Shown here: positions 25,254-33,814 of the stretch, in pieces
Layout: each line of letters starts with the position of its first letter
How positions within the stretch are numbered: the stretch's first letter is position 1
DNA from: an uncultured Syntrophobacterales bacterium
Lineage (GTDB): Bacteria; Desulfobacterota; Syntrophia; Syntrophales; UBA5619
Reading direction: 5' to 3'
NCBI GenBank assembly: GCA_903928915.1
Contig: CAIYSL010000108.1
Location: 1 to 34,883 of the forward strand
Length of the DNA: 34,883 nt
Program-made: the position numbers and the translations under genes
The notes under the pieces: generated by a model
What the model was told of the DNA's origin: nothing
Seen by the model: only the letters and a program-made list of their open reading frames with translations
The model's database searches: none

Positions 25254-26613
25254 CCTTGAGTTCCAGGCCGTAGGCTCTGATCTTCTTGTGCAGATTGCTC
25301 CGTTCGAGGCCGATCGCCTCTGCGGTCCGGGAGATGTTGCCGTCAAACTCCCTGAGCTTCCGGATGATGTACTGCCGTTCGAAATTCTGCTTTGCCGTCC
25401 GGTAGGAATCGCCGTCCCCCTCGGGCCCGGGAGGTACGGCCTCCCGCCGTTCTTCGCCGAACAGCGGGGGGAGGTCGGCGGCGGAGATCGTGTCGGAGGG
25501 CGTCATGATCACCAGCCGTTCGATGATGTTCTTCAGTTCGCGTACGTTTCCCGGCCAGCTGTGCCGCGTCAGCACGGCCAGCACCTCCTCGGTTACCCGC
25601 TTTTCCGGCTCACCCTCCTTCGCGGCGAAGTCTTTGAGAAACCGGTCGACCAAGAGTGGGAGGTCCTCCGTTCGATCGCGCAGAGGAGGGATCCTGAGCG
25701 GAATGACGTTCAGGCGGTAGTACAGATCCTGCCTGAACCGGCCCTCTTCCATCTCCTTTTCCAGATCCTTGTTCGTCGCGGCCAGCACGCGGACATCGGT
25801 GGGAATCAGTTTGTTTCCGCCCACTCGCTCGAACTTCTTCTCCTGCAGGATCCTCAGCACCTTCGCCTGCGCCTTGAGGCTCATGTCGGCAACCTCGTCG
25901 AGAAAGATCGTCCCCTCGTTGGCCAGATCGAATTTCCCCCGTTTCATGGCCGTGGCACCGGTAAAGGCCCCGCGCTCATGGCCGAACAGTTCGCTCTCGA
26001 TCAAGTCCTCCGGAATCGCCGCACAGTTCACCTCGACGAAGGGCCGCTGCGCCCTCCTGCTCTGACGGTGGATCGAGCGTGCCACCAGTTCTTTGCCCGT
26101 TCCGTTCTCCCCCATGATCAGGATCCAGGCATTCGTCGGTGCCACGATACCGATCATCTCCTTGAGCTCCTGGACCGGACCACTCGCTCCGGTGAGCACG
26201 TACTCGTGGCTGACCTTCTGCTTCAGGAAGAGGTTCTCCTCTTCCAGCCGCACCATCTCGAGCGCATGATTGACGACCAGGACCACCTTCTCGAGCGACA
26301 GCGGTTTTTCGATGAAATCGAACGCCCCGAGTTTCGTCGCCTTCACTGCCGTTTCGATACTCCCGTGACCCGACATCATCACGACGGGAATCTGGGGATG
26401 TCCCGCCTTGAGTGCCTTGAGGACCTCCATTCCGTCCATCCCCGGGAGCCAGATGTCGAGAAGAACCAGACTGGGCAATTCCTCTTCCACCACCCGCAGC
26501 GCATCCTCGCCGTTTGCGGATATGATGACCCCGTGTCCTTCATCGGCCAGAATTCCCCCCAGGGTCTGACCGATGCTCTCCTCGTCATCGACAATCAGAA
26601 TCGCCTTGCCCAT
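25243..26613 (-). CDS. Sigma-54-dependent response regulator (NtrX/NtrC type)
   Basis: A 456-residue activator. Residues 1-120 are a receiver domain with D9/D10 and phosphoacceptor D53. The AAA+ domain has Walker A GENGTGKE, GAFTGA (the sigma-54 contact loop) and Walker B GTIFLDEVADMS. A Fis-type helix-turn-helix ends the protein (NISRTAEAIGLERSNLHKKI). It hydrolyses ATP to open sigma-54 promoters when phosphorylated by its kinase. The ATG at 26613 with GGAAAGGA upstream begins exactly at the receiver domain; a longer frame to 26718 overlaps the kinase gene. It lies 67 bases after the kinase gene. NtrX is the closest guess because the partner is NtrY-like. Confidence 0.94.
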   Translation of the reverse strand: MGKAILIVDDEESIGQTLGGILADEGHGVIISANGEDALRVVEEELPSLVLLDIWLPGMDGMEVLKALKAGHPQIPVVMMSGHGSIETAVKATKLGAFDFIEKPLSLEKVVLVVNHALEMVRLEEENLFLKQKVSHEYVLTGASGPVQELKEMIGIVAPTNAWILIMGENGTGKELVARSIHRQSRRAQRPFVEVNCAAIPEDLIESELFGHERGAFTGATAMKRGKFDLANEGTIFLDEVADMSLKAQAKVLRILQEKKFERVGGNKLIPTDVRVLAATNKDLEKEMEEGRFRQDLYYRLNVIPLRIPPLRDRTEDLPLLVDRFLKDFAAKEGEPEKRVTEEVLAVLTRHSWPGNVRELKNIIERLVIMTPSDTISAADLPPLFGEERREAVPPGPEGDGDSYRTAKQNFERQYIIRKLREFDGNISRTAEAIGLERSNLHKKIRAYGLELKGDP

Positions 26614-26680
26614 CGCCGTCCTTTCCCCGCTCCTTTCCGTCCCGCCCGGACACGAAGGCTGCCGTCCGGTCTCGTCGTCG

Positions 26681-28906
26681 CTATCCCCCGTTCGGCAGGG
26701 GAAATTCGAAGGCCACAACGGTTCCCCGGGGGTGGTTGTCCACCACGCTCACCCTGCCGTGATGGTCGCCGATGATCGAGCTGACGATCGCCAGCCCCAG
26801 TCCCGTCCCGGACCGTTTCGTCGAAAAATAGGGCTCAAACATCTTCAGCTTGTCATTGGGCGGGATGCCGCAGCCGTTGTCGGCAACCTCCACCGTCGCC
26901 CTCCTCCCGCCCCGGTCGCAGGCGGTCCTGATCTCGATCCTGCCGTCGTTTTTATCCACCGCTGCCACGGCGTTGTCCAGCAGGTTGACCATCACCCTCC
27001 GGATTTGCTCCGGGTCGAGCATCACGCTCGGCATATCGGCATCGGGCGTGAACTCGAAGGAAATATCCTTGTGGGCGTCCTGGAACAGAATCACCGAATC
27101 ACGGACCACCCCGTTCAGGTCGTCGAGTGCCAGATTCGTAACCGGCAGCCGGGCGTAGCGGGAGAATTCGTCCACGAGATTCTTCAGGACATCGACCTGG
27201 TCGATGATCGTCTTGGTACACTCCTGGAAGACGGCGCCATCAGCCCCCATCCGCTCGCCGTACTTTTTCTGCAATCTCTGCGCGGACAGCTTTACCGGGG
27301 TGAGGGGGTTCTTGATTTCATGGGCCATCCGCCGCGCCACTTCCCGCCAGGCAGCTGCCCGCTCCGCGCGCTGCAAATGGGTCAGGTCTTCGAACACGAC
27401 GACCATCCCCATGTTGTTCCCCTCGTCGTCGCGGATCAGGGTGATCGTCATCAGGATGATCATCGCCCGATCCGGCAGGGTAAGATCGATCTGCTTTTCG
27501 ATGAACCCTTCGCCCCGGGCGAGCAGTTCCCGGAGGACCTCTTCCGCTAACAGGCGGTGCTCGGGGAGGAGCACCTCGTCGAAGCGCCTGTGGAGAACCT
27601 TCTGTGTCCGGATGCCGAGCATCCGCTCGGCAGCGCGGTTGACCGTCGTGATCACCCCGCTGCCGTCCACCGATATGACGCCCGCCGAAACGTTCCGCAG
27701 GACCGTTTCCGTGTATTTTCTCCGCTGTTCGAGGTCTGCGTTCGCCTGCTCGAGGCCCTGATTGCTCCGGTTAAGGTCCCGCGTCATCTGATTGAAGGAA
27801 TTGACGAGGATGCCGATCTCGTCGTCGGCCACGATATCGATCTGATGATTCAGGTCCCCCTGGGCGATGCGTCGCGTCGCTGCGGCAAGGTCCTGTATCG
27901 GAACGGTGATCCCCTTTGCCAGGTAGAGGCCGAACCAGGTTGCGGAAAAGATGATCAGCAGCATGACGATGAACAGCGTGACGATGTACCCGAACTTGAT
28001 CGGCGTCTTGAGCAGTGCGAGCTGCCGGTACTCCTCAGATGTTTTTGAAATAACCGCGATCTTGTCGACAAGCCCATCCGGAAAGTAGTAGCTCGCCGTC
28101 ACGTACCCGATGACCGTGTTCGGGGTCGCCTGGGAATAGATGGGCACTGCCGCCCGGATCAGATCGCCCCCTCCCGCCTGTTCGATCGTGGCCACTTCTC
28201 TGCCGACGTACAGGTCTTCGAGCGCCTTGGCGGAGAGGGGCCGGGGGGTCATCTGGGGGTGCTCCTCATCCCGGATCGTCACATGGTCCTTCTGGTTCTG
28301 AATGTGGACCTCGATCATGTTGAGCTTGTAGGTCTTGTGCCGTCGTTCGACCAGGGCCTTGAGGTAGAGATATTTCTCCCCCTCGTACAGACCGTTCTTC
28401 GAAATATCGGCGCTGAGCTGGCGGGCGTAATACTTCGCCTGATCGGCCGATTGCTGGTAGTACAGCTGGGCAACCTCAAGCGTCCTGTTCAGGGCGTCGC
28501 CGATGCGGATGCTGAACCAGTTGTCGATGCTGTAGGAGAGTACGTTGATCGAGACGAGAAACAGCAGGACCGTCGGGATCAGCGACAGGCCGACGAACGC
28601 CGCCACCAGGCGGGTCCGGAGTTTCGATCCCGCCACCCCTCGCCGCCGTTCGTATATCAGCTTCACCAGGTTCCGGACGATCAGAAAGATCAGCAGAATG
28701 ATCAGGATGATGTTGATATTGATCAATCCGAACACGAGGGCGTTGCTGGAAAGGGGCAGCGGGATCATCTCGCCGCGGAACACGCGGCTCTCCAGGTAGG
28801 TCACAACGGCAATCAGCGCCACCGTCACGGCGATGATGATCCGCTCGCGCTTGCGGCGTCTCGCCTCTCGTCCTTCGAGTTCGACCGGCCGGCTGTCCTT
28901 TTTCAT
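26681..28906 (-). CDS. NtrY-like sensor histidine kinase
   Basis: A 741-residue membrane kinase. Three N-terminal hydrophobic helices (about 24-45, 55-80, 100-130) precede a roughly 160-residue extracytoplasmic region; a further helix near 310-335 leads into a HAMP domain (KGITVPIQDLAAATRRIAQG), a PAS domain, and the kinase core. The H-box is AHEIKNPLTPVKLSAQRL, with His at about 529; N, G1 and G2 boxes are NLLDNAV, ADNGCGIP and GTGLGLAI. The layout matches NtrY, which senses nitrogen or redox state in other bacteria; the signal here is unknown. Its ATG overlaps the DUF4390 stop by one base (TGATG). Confidence 0.93.
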   Translation of the reverse strand: MKKDSRPVELEGREARRRKRERIIIAVTVALIAVVTYLESRVFRGEMIPLPLSSNALVFGLININIILIILLIFLIVRNLVKLIYERRRGVAGSKLRTRLVAAFVGLSLIPTVLLFLVSINVLSYSIDNWFSIRIGDALNRTLEVAQLYYQQSADQAKYYARQLSADISKNGLYEGEKYLYLKALVERRHKTYKLNMIEVHIQNQKDHVTIRDEEHPQMTPRPLSAKALEDLYVGREVATIEQAGGGDLIRAAVPIYSQATPNTVIGYVTASYYFPDGLVDKIAVISKTSEEYRQLALLKTPIKFGYIVTLFIVMLLIIFSATWFGLYLAKGITVPIQDLAAATRRIAQGDLNHQIDIVADDEIGILVNSFNQMTRDLNRSNQGLEQANADLEQRRKYTETVLRNVSAGVISVDGSGVITTVNRAAERMLGIRTQKVLHRRFDEVLLPEHRLLAEEVLRELLARGEGFIEKQIDLTLPDRAMIILMTITLIRDDEGNNMGMVVVFEDLTHLQRAERAAAWREVARRMAHEIKNPLTPVKLSAQRLQKKYGERMGADGAVFQECTKTIIDQVDVLKNLVDEFSRYARLPVTNLALDDLNGVVRDSVILFQDAHKDISFEFTPDADMPSVMLDPEQIRRVMVNLLDNAVAAVDKNDGRIEIRTACDRGGRRATVEVADNGCGIPPNDKLKMFEPYFSTKRSGTGLGLAIVSSIIGDHHGRVSVVDNHPRGTVVAFEFPLPNGG

Positions 28907-29469
28907 CAGTAAAAGAATCCCTCCCGGTACCAGTCGGTTTCAAAATCCCACAGGGAAACGAAGAAAAAGATGTATTCCATATTGAGCGGCAGGCGGACCT
29001 TTTCTAGCTTTGCCTTGATCTGGACGGCATAAAACTCATTTCTCTGGAGCGACTTCACGGGCACTACGGGAAACCCGTTGAGCTCGGCCATGGCCCGCTT
29101 GGCGCTTTCATAGTCCGAGAAGGTGATCGCCTCTTTTTCCCCCTCAGAGGAGACCGAAAAAAGTTTCTTGACGATGTCGTACTTGATCGTGCGTCTGACG
29201 GTCAGGCCGGCGATCTTCTTATCCACCCAGTACCGGCGTTCCTGGTAGAGATCGATGAGGAAGGTGAAAGTAGTCGGGACACCGGCCAGTATCGCGGCTT
29301 CCATGTCTTTGGTGAAACTGTTCGTCAACCGGGCGTATACCAGGACATGGGTCGCATCGTTGGTGACAAAACAACTGATCGTCGCTTCACGTGCCTGGAG
29401 CTGGAAGGGAACTGAAAGAGAATACAAGAGGATCAGACATACGGATCCAAACCTGGTCCTTCGCTGCAT
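28906..29469 (-). CDS. DUF4390 domain protein (predicted exported)
   Basis: A 187-residue protein with a signal peptide: basic MQRRTR, hydrophobic core SVCLILLYSLSVPF, and a likely cleavage after LQA. The body shows VYARLTNSFTKDMEAAI near 44-60, PTTFTFLIDLYQERRYWVDK near 65-84, and a C-terminal FFFVSLWDFETDWYREGFFY, all features of DUF4390. Function is unknown. It is translationally coupled to the NtrY-like kinase, and such proteins often precede that kinase in this group, so it may be a periplasmic partner in sensing. The ATG has AAGGGA eight bases upstream. Confidence 0.85.
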   Translation of the reverse strand: MQRRTRFGSVCLILLYSLSVPFQLQAREATISCFVTNDATHVLVYARLTNSFTKDMEAAILAGVPTTFTFLIDLYQERRYWVDKKIAGLTVRRTIKYDIVKKLFSVSSEGEKEAITFSDYESAKRAMAELNGFPVVPVKSLQRNEFYAVQIKAKLEKVRLPLNMEYIFFFVSLWDFETDWYREGFFY

Positions 29470-29574
29470 CGATATCCCTTACCCGACCACACCGCCCGCC
29501 AACACGGCATTGGGGACACGCCCGTCCGTGGTGCAATAGAGCACTTTTTTTGTTATTCTGAGCGTTTGGCAGGT

Positions 29575-29603
29575 ATACTAAGAAACTGCACGGTAAAAAG
29601 CAA
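29575..29603 (-). promoter_or_regulatory. Weak candidate promoter of the DUF4390-ntrY-ntrX unit
   Basis: TTGCTT (29603-29598), a 17-base spacer and TAGTAT (29580-29575) on the minus strand, about 100 bases before the DUF4390 start. Both boxes match the consensus only four out of six, but it is the best sigma-70-like site in the 181-base gap after lpxC. No sigma-54 site was seen there. Confidence 0.35.
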
Positions 29604-29650
29604 GGCCTATTTCTCCGGGGCGAGGGGGGAAGCGGAGGAGAAAACGGCGC

Positions 29651-30595
29651 TTACATCAGCGAGACCGGCGCCGGTTCCGAATCGAGGACGCGAAAGGATG
29701 GGATGCGCAGTGACGAATACTCCCCCGCGCTTCCCTCATGGCCGATCCGGCTCACCATCGTCCAGCACTCCGTGTGGGCCATCAGTTCCTTGAGGAGAAG
29801 GTTGTTCAGCCGGTGGCCGGATTTGAAGGCGATGAAGTGACCGATGATCGGGATGCCGAGGAGCGACAGGTCCCCGATCGCGTCGAGTATCTTATGGCGG
29901 ACGAATTCACCGGGAAAGCGCAGGCCGCCCTTGTTGATGATCCGGTGCTCGTCCAGAACGACGGCATTGCGCAGCGACCCACCCAGGGCCAGCCCCTTTG
30001 CCTGCAGATATTCCACGTCTTTCAGGAAACCGAAGGTCCGTGCGGCACATATATCCTCTTCGTAGGATACGTCGCATAACTTCATATCGTGGGACTGTAC
30101 GCCGATCGAGGGATGGTCGAATTCGATCTTGTAGGTAATCCTGAATTCCGGAAAAGGCAGCAGCATCGCCGTGCTCTCCCCCTCGGAAACGGAGATCATC
30201 TCTTTGATCACGAGCAGCGGCTTGCACTTCTTCTGGACCTGCGTGCCTACGCTCTTGAGGAGTTCCACGAAGGGACGGGAGCTGCCATCCATGATCGGCA
30301 CCTCCGGGGCGTCGACCTCGACGACCGCATTGTCGATTCCCATCCCGCTGAAGGCGGACATCAGGTGCTCGACCGTGGATACGGTCACCCCGTTGAGACC
30401 GAGGGTCGTTGCCAGGGTTGTATCCCTCACGTTGTGTACGTCCGCTTTGATCCGGTTGTCGCCCCGCAGATCGCTGCGGACAAAAACGATCCCTTCGTCA
30501 ACGCCGGCAGGTTTAATCACCATGCCGACTTTTCTGCCGGAATGCAACCCTATGCTCTTGCACCCAATTTCGTGCTTGACTGTCCTTTGGAACAA
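29651..30595 (-). CDS. lpxC: UDP-3-O-acyl-N-acetylglucosamine deacetylase
   Basis: A 314-residue zinc deacetylase, the committed step of lipid A synthesis. Zinc ligands are H77 (VEHLMSAF), H234 and D238 (RHKILDAIGDL); the general acid is H261 (KSGHRLNN). Length and the two-domain layout are normal. The start is read as TTG at 30595, with AAAGGAG six bases upstream and FQRTVKHEIGCKSIGLHSG following, which is the family N-terminus. It stands apart from murein or division genes; the upstream leader holds a short open frame with its own ribosome site. Confidence 0.97.
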   Translation of the reverse strand: MFQRTVKHEIGCKSIGLHSGRKVGMVIKPAGVDEGIVFVRSDLRGDNRIKADVHNVRDTTLATTLGLNGVTVSTVEHLMSAFSGMGIDNAVVEVDAPEVPIMDGSSRPFVELLKSVGTQVQKKCKPLLVIKEMISVSEGESTAMLLPFPEFRITYKIEFDHPSIGVQSHDMKLCDVSYEEDICAARTFGFLKDVEYLQAKGLALGGSLRNAVVLDEHRIINKGGLRFPGEFVRHKILDAIGDLSLLGIPIIGHFIAFKSGHRLNNLLLKELMAHTECWTMVSRIGHEGSAGEYSSLRIPSFRVLDSEPAPVSLM

Positions 30596-30629
30596 CGTAC
30601 GCTCCTTTTACCGATACTGAACCGATCTG

Positions 30630-30668
30630 TTACCCTACCGATCCTTCTTTCAGCAATATCCGTACCAT
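30630..30668 (-). CDS. Possible 12-codon leader ORF upstream of lpxC
   Basis: ATG at 30668-30666 opens a 12-codon frame (MVRILLKEGSVG) ending in TAA at 30630, 34 bases before the lpxC start. A strong GGAGGAG (30684-30678) sits nine bases upstream. It is too short to judge by similarity; a ribosome site this good in an untranslated leader is the reason for listing it. It may be chance. Confidence 0.25.
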   Translation of the reverse strand: MVRILLKEGSVG

Positions 30669-30699
30669 TACCGGTGACTCCTCCACAAAGAGCTATTTA

Positions 30700-30728
30700 G
30701 CTATAATGATTAGAAAATAACATCTCCA
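30700..30728 (-). promoter_or_regulatory. Weak candidate lpxC promoter
   Basis: TGGAGA (30728-30723), a 17-base spacer and TATAGC (30705-30700) on the minus strand. Each box matches four of six consensus bases. The expected start of transcription would be near 30693, just ahead of the leader ORF's ribosome site. A palindrome AGCTA-TT-TAGCT (30691-30702) overlaps the -10/start region. Confidence 0.35.
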
Positions 30729-30813
30729 TGGGGAAACGCCGTCCCCTCTCCTGTGGCAATACGGTCAGGGGGACTAGTTGATTGTGGCGGAAGCGACACA
30801 CTACCCCGGTTCG

Positions 30814-30833
30814 GTCGGGCGGCCCCGCCCGAC
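30814..30833 (-). terminator. Hairpin just after queH
   Basis: GTCGGGCG (30814-30821) and CGCCCGAC (30826-30833) form a perfect 8-bp stem with a 4-base loop, beginning 5 bases past the queH stop. No U-tract follows on the minus strand. It probably marks the 3' end of the yebC-ruv-queH message as a stabilising or rho-assisted structure. Another weak stem, GGGGA/TCCCC, lies at 30730-30746. Confidence 0.45.
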
Positions 30834-30838
30834 GGTCC

Positions 30839-31375
30839 TCACCCGTGCGGGGAATGGAATCGCTCCCTTTCGCTGTAGATGCAGCCGCAGTACTGCTGGC
30901 GGTACATCCCGATCTCCCTTGAGAGCCTGACCCCTTCCGACCAGCCGGGACGAAAATCCCGGTAGAGGAACGGTACCCCCTCGCTCCCGGCCGCCTCTTC
31001 CGCTACGCTCCGGATCAGGGCATGCTTCTGAAAACGACTGTACAGGAGGGTCGTCGTGAACGCGTCGTACCCCCGATCGCGCGCAATCCTCGCCGTCTGG
31101 GTAAGCCGCAGGGTGTAACAGTGGCGGCACCGCTCCTGTTCACGGAAGGCGACCTGCCGGAGGAACGCCTCCAGCGGATAGGTCTCCTCCCGGATGACCG
31201 AGAGCCCCATCTGGCCTGCGTACTGCGCCAGAGTGTCCCAGCGCCTGCGATACTCCTGATAGGGGTGGATGTTGGGGTTAACAAAGAGGCCGCAAACCTC
31301 TCCCCCTTCCGCTCTCAGCACCCGGAGCGGGTAGATGGTACAGGGGCCGCAGCAGGTATGGAGTAAGATATTCAG
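30839..31375 (-). CDS. queH: Epoxyqueuosine reductase QueH, apparent CUG start
   Basis: A 178-residue iron-sulfur enzyme (DUF208 family) for the last step of queuosine tRNA modification, replacing the unrelated QueG. Read from CTG at 31375 the protein begins [20 protein letters not shown], the standard QueH opening with the essential cysteines C8, C9 and C12. Further cysteine motifs are [13 protein letters not shown] and [11 protein letters not shown]. No ATG, GTG or TTG lies in frame upstream; the first one downstream (GTG, 31321) would delete the cysteine motif. AAGGAG at 31386-31381 is five bases before the CTG, which overlaps the ruvB stop as CTGA. Either a true CUG start or an A-to-C change or error explains it. 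Confidence 0.88.
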   Translation of the reverse strand: MNILLHTCCGPCTIYPLRVLRAEGGEVCGLFVNPNIHPYQEYRRRWDTLAQYAGQMGLSVIREETYPLEAFLRQVAFREQERCRHCYTLRLTQTARIARDRGYDAFTTTLLYSRFQKHALIRSVAEEAAGSEGVPFLYRDFRPGWSEGVRLSREIGMYRQQYCGCIYSERERFHSPHG

Positions 31376-32421
31376 AACAACTCCTTCTGGCCGCCTCCCG
31401 CCCAGGGCCTGCCGAAATGTTCGTAGGCCCGCCGCGTCGCGATCCGGCCCCGTGCCGTGCGCTGGAGGTAGCCTTCCTGGATCAGAAAGGGTTCGTACAC
31501 GTCCTCGAGCGTCGCTCGCTCCTCCCCGATCGCCGATGCGAGGTTGTCGATCCCTACCGGACCGCCGTCGAACTTGTCGATCACGGTCAAGAGGATGGTC
31601 CGGTCCATGTGATCGAACCCCTTTTCATCTACCTCGAACATCGCCAACGCCCCTACCGCTACCTCCCGATCGATCCTTCCTGCGGCCCGGACCTGGGCGT
31701 AATCGCGGACCCGGCGGAGCAGGCGGTTGGCGATCCGCGGGGTCCCCCGCGAGCGGCACGCCATTTCGGCCGCCCCTCCCTCGTCGATGTCCACAGCGAG
31801 GATCTTCGCGGACCGGCGGATGATGATCCCGAGTTCCGCAGGGGTGTAGAAATCGAAGCGAAAACTCATCCCGAAGCGGTCCCGAAGCGGTGAGGTCAGC
31901 AGCCCCGCCCGTGTCGTGGCCCCGATCAGGGTAAATTTCGGGATCTCCAGCTTCATCGAACGGGCAGACGGCCCCTGACCGATCAGGATATCGATGTGAA
32001 AATCCTCCATGGCCGGATACAGGATCTCCTCGACGACGTGGGACAGGCGGTGGATCTCGTCGATGAACAGGATGTCCTGTTCATGCAGATTCGTCAGGAT
32101 CGCCGCCAGGTCTCCCGGTCTCTCGACCACGGGTCCCGACGTCACCTTGATGTCAACGCCCATCTCCCGGGCCATGATGTAGGCCAGGGTCGTCTTCCCG
32201 AGCCCCGGGGGGCCGTACAGGAGTACATGGTCCAGGGCCTCACGGCGCTGCCGTGCCGCTTCGATGAACAGAGAGAGATTCTTCTTGATCTTGTCCTGGC
32301 CGATGTATTCGGAAAGGCTTTTCGGGCGGAGCGAAACATCGTAGCCGAGGTCATCCTCGATTTCCTGGGGCATCGTCAGCGGATTCTTCGCCGAAACGCT
32401 GCCGGCATCGGACTTTTTCAC
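31372..32421 (-). CDS. ruvB: Holliday junction branch migration helicase RuvB
   Basis: A 349-residue AAA+ motor of the RuvAB complex. [19 protein letters not shown] near 31-49 is the family start; Walker A is GPPGLGKTT at 70-78, Walker B is FIDEIHRL, and [18 protein letters not shown] contains the sensor/arginine-finger segment. A winged-helix domain ends the protein ([20 protein letters not shown]). The GTG start at 32421 has AAAGGA close by. It lies 218 bases after ruvA, an unusually wide gap for this operon, and its stop overlaps the queH start. Confidence 0.97.
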   Translation of the reverse strand: MKKSDAGSVSAKNPLTMPQEIEDDLGYDVSLRPKSLSEYIGQDKIKKNLSLFIEAARQRREALDHVLLYGPPGLGKTTLAYIMAREMGVDIKVTSGPVVERPGDLAAILTNLHEQDILFIDEIHRLSHVVEEILYPAMEDFHIDILIGQGPSARSMKLEIPKFTLIGATTRAGLLTSPLRDRFGMSFRFDFYTPAELGIIIRRSAKILAVDIDEGGAAEMACRSRGTPRIANRLLRRVRDYAQVRAAGRIDREVAVGALAMFEVDEKGFDHMDRTILLTVIDKFDGGPVGIDNLASAIGEERATLEDVYEPFLIQEGYLQRTARGRIATRRAYEHFGRPWAGGGQKELF

Positions 32422-32639
32422 GGCATCCTTTCCTTGCTGTCAGAAGCTCTCCCAGGCCGCCGCGGGGGATCCTACCCGTCACCGGCCCGTCTCCTTTGCA
32501 CCGCCATGGTCGAGCAACGCCTCACCCTCGGGCTTCGGTCCTCAGGGGAGGGGCTGCCTCCCTTCGCTGTTCGCCTCTGATCGGCCGCACTGCGGAAACA
32601 AACCCCACCGGCAGACGCGGAACAGGCTCTTCGTGGTGC
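32422..32639 (-). other. 218-base spacer between ruvA and ruvB
   Basis: No coding frame of note. It holds a hairpin GGGAGG/CCTCCC (32546-32551 / 32557-32562, extendable to 32544-32564) within a GC-rich segment flanked by two similar 13-mers ending CGCCTC (32511-32523 and 32566-32578, 8 of 13 bases shared). Other junctions in this operon are 1 base or overlapping, so the spacer may be an inserted intergenic repeat unit. No second copy exists in this window. Confidence 0.4.
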
Positions 32640-33245
32640 TCAACCTGCCAGGAAACGCAGTGCCTGCTTCAGGAGCCGATCGAGCGACTGGGGCTCCTGC
32701 GCTTCCCGGATCGCCTTCTCTACCGCCTCTTTGGCGGCCGCTCCCCGGTATCCGAGGTTAACGAGCGCCGAGAGGGCGTCCTCCTTCACCTGTCCACCCC
32801 TTTCCGCCGTGACCGGCTGGCCCGTGGCCGGTTCCCAGCCGATCCTGGCGGCCTTGTCTTTCAACTCGAGTACCATCCGCTCCGCTGTCTTCCTGCCCAC
32901 GCCCGGGATGGCCGTGAGCCGGCGCAGGTCTTCCTCCTTCACCGCACGGATCAGCTCGCCGGCGGCTATTCCGGAGAGTATGTTTACGGCCAGCTTGGGG
33001 CCAATCCCGCTCACCGATATCATCAGCTCGAACACCTCCCGCTCCACCGGCACATGAAATCCGAACAGCTGGATCGCATCCTCGCGGACATGGGTATGGA
33101 CGTGGATGACCACCGGCTGGCCGACTTCGGGCAGTTCGGTGAAGGTGCTCAGGGGGACGACGACGCGGTACGCGACGCCGTGGACATCGATGACGCACTG
33201 GGTTACCGATTTCTCGACGAGGGTCCCGCTCAATCGGGCGATCAT
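32640..33245 (-). CDS. ruvA: Holliday junction branch migration protein RuvA
   Basis: A 201-residue junction-binding protein, the normal length. The OB-fold N-terminus starts MIARLSGTLVEKS; two helix-hairpin-helix motifs follow (VSGIGPKLAVNILSG near 78-92 and LTAIPGVGRKTAERMVLEL near 112-130); the C-terminal domain III that contacts RuvB is at about 150-200. It assembles tetramers on four-way junctions. The ATG at 33245 is one base after the ruvC stop; a longer frame extends into ruvC but lacks support. The ribosome site is weak, so translational coupling is likely. Confidence 0.97.
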   Translation of the reverse strand: MIARLSGTLVEKSVTQCVIDVHGVAYRVVVPLSTFTELPEVGQPVVIHVHTHVREDAIQLFGFHVPVEREVFELMISVSGIGPKLAVNILSGIAAGELIRAVKEEDLRRLTAIPGVGRKTAERMVLELKDKAARIGWEPATGQPVTAERGGQVKEDALSALVNLGYRGAAAKEAVEKAIREAQEPQSLDRLLKQALRFLAG

Positions 33246-33246
33246 G

Positions 33247-33783
33247 TCAGATGGATTCCGTTTTCCCGAAATTAATGTGGCAGATGGATACCGCCAAGGC
33301 ATCGGCTGCATCGGGCGGCGGAAGCTCCGCAAGATTCAGAATCGCCTTGACCATCATCTGGACCTGTGACTTTTCCGCACGGCCGTAGCCGACGACCGCC
33401 TGCTTGATCTCCAGGGGGCTGTATTCGTATACCGTTACCCCCTGCAGTTTCCCCGCCAGGATTGCCACGCCGCGGCAATGCCCTTGTTTGATCAGGCTCT
33501 TGACATTCTGCCCGTAGAAGATATTTTCGATGACCAGCGCATCCGGCGCCGCTTGCCCGATCACCGCGAACAGGTTCTCGTAGATCGCCTGCAGGCACAC
33601 GGTGAGCGTCGCTCCCCTCCGCGGCCGGATCTCCCCGTGTACGACGTGACGGAGGCCGCCCCGTGCCTTTTCGACCACCCCGTAGCCGGTCACCTGACTA
33701 CCCGGGTCGACGCCCAGTACCCTGAACGTGCCTCTGCGCCCCGCGATCGCATCTCCCTTCGTTCCTCCGTCCGACACCGACAT
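33247..33783 (-). CDS. ruvC: Crossover junction endodeoxyribonuclease RuvC
   Basis: A 178-residue Holliday junction resolvase with an RNase-H-like fold. Acidic residues are D26 in RVLGVDPGS, E in ALVIENIF and the aspartates of PPPDAADALAVSICH. Other landmarks are GQNVKSLIKQGHCRG and YSPLEIKQAVVGYGRAEKSQV. The chosen ATG at 33783 has GGAAGAG eight bases away; a GTG at 33807 would add 8 residues. About 18 residues precede the first strand, longer than in E. coli. It sits between yebC and ruvA. Confidence 0.96.
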   Translation of the reverse strand: MSVSDGGTKGDAIAGRRGTFRVLGVDPGSQVTGYGVVEKARGGLRHVVHGEIRPRRGATLTVCLQAIYENLFAVIGQAAPDALVIENIFYGQNVKSLIKQGHCRGVAILAGKLQGVTVYEYSPLEIKQAVVGYGRAEKSQVQMMVKAILNLAELPPPDAADALAVSICHINFGKTESI

Positions 33784-33814
33784 GCCACAACTCTTCCGCG
33801 GGAACACGCCCCGC

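Noticed and set aside
25288-26775. Plus-strand open frame of 495 codons opposite the response regulator
   Set aside because: Antisense shadow of an intact sigma-54 activator with all motifs present; no recognisable domain and no ribosome site.
29530-29551. Plus-oriented terminator-like GTGC/GCAC hairpin followed by seven T residues
   Set aside because: The stem is only 4-5 bp and no plus-strand gene lies upstream; both neighbours are on the minus strand. Probably chance.
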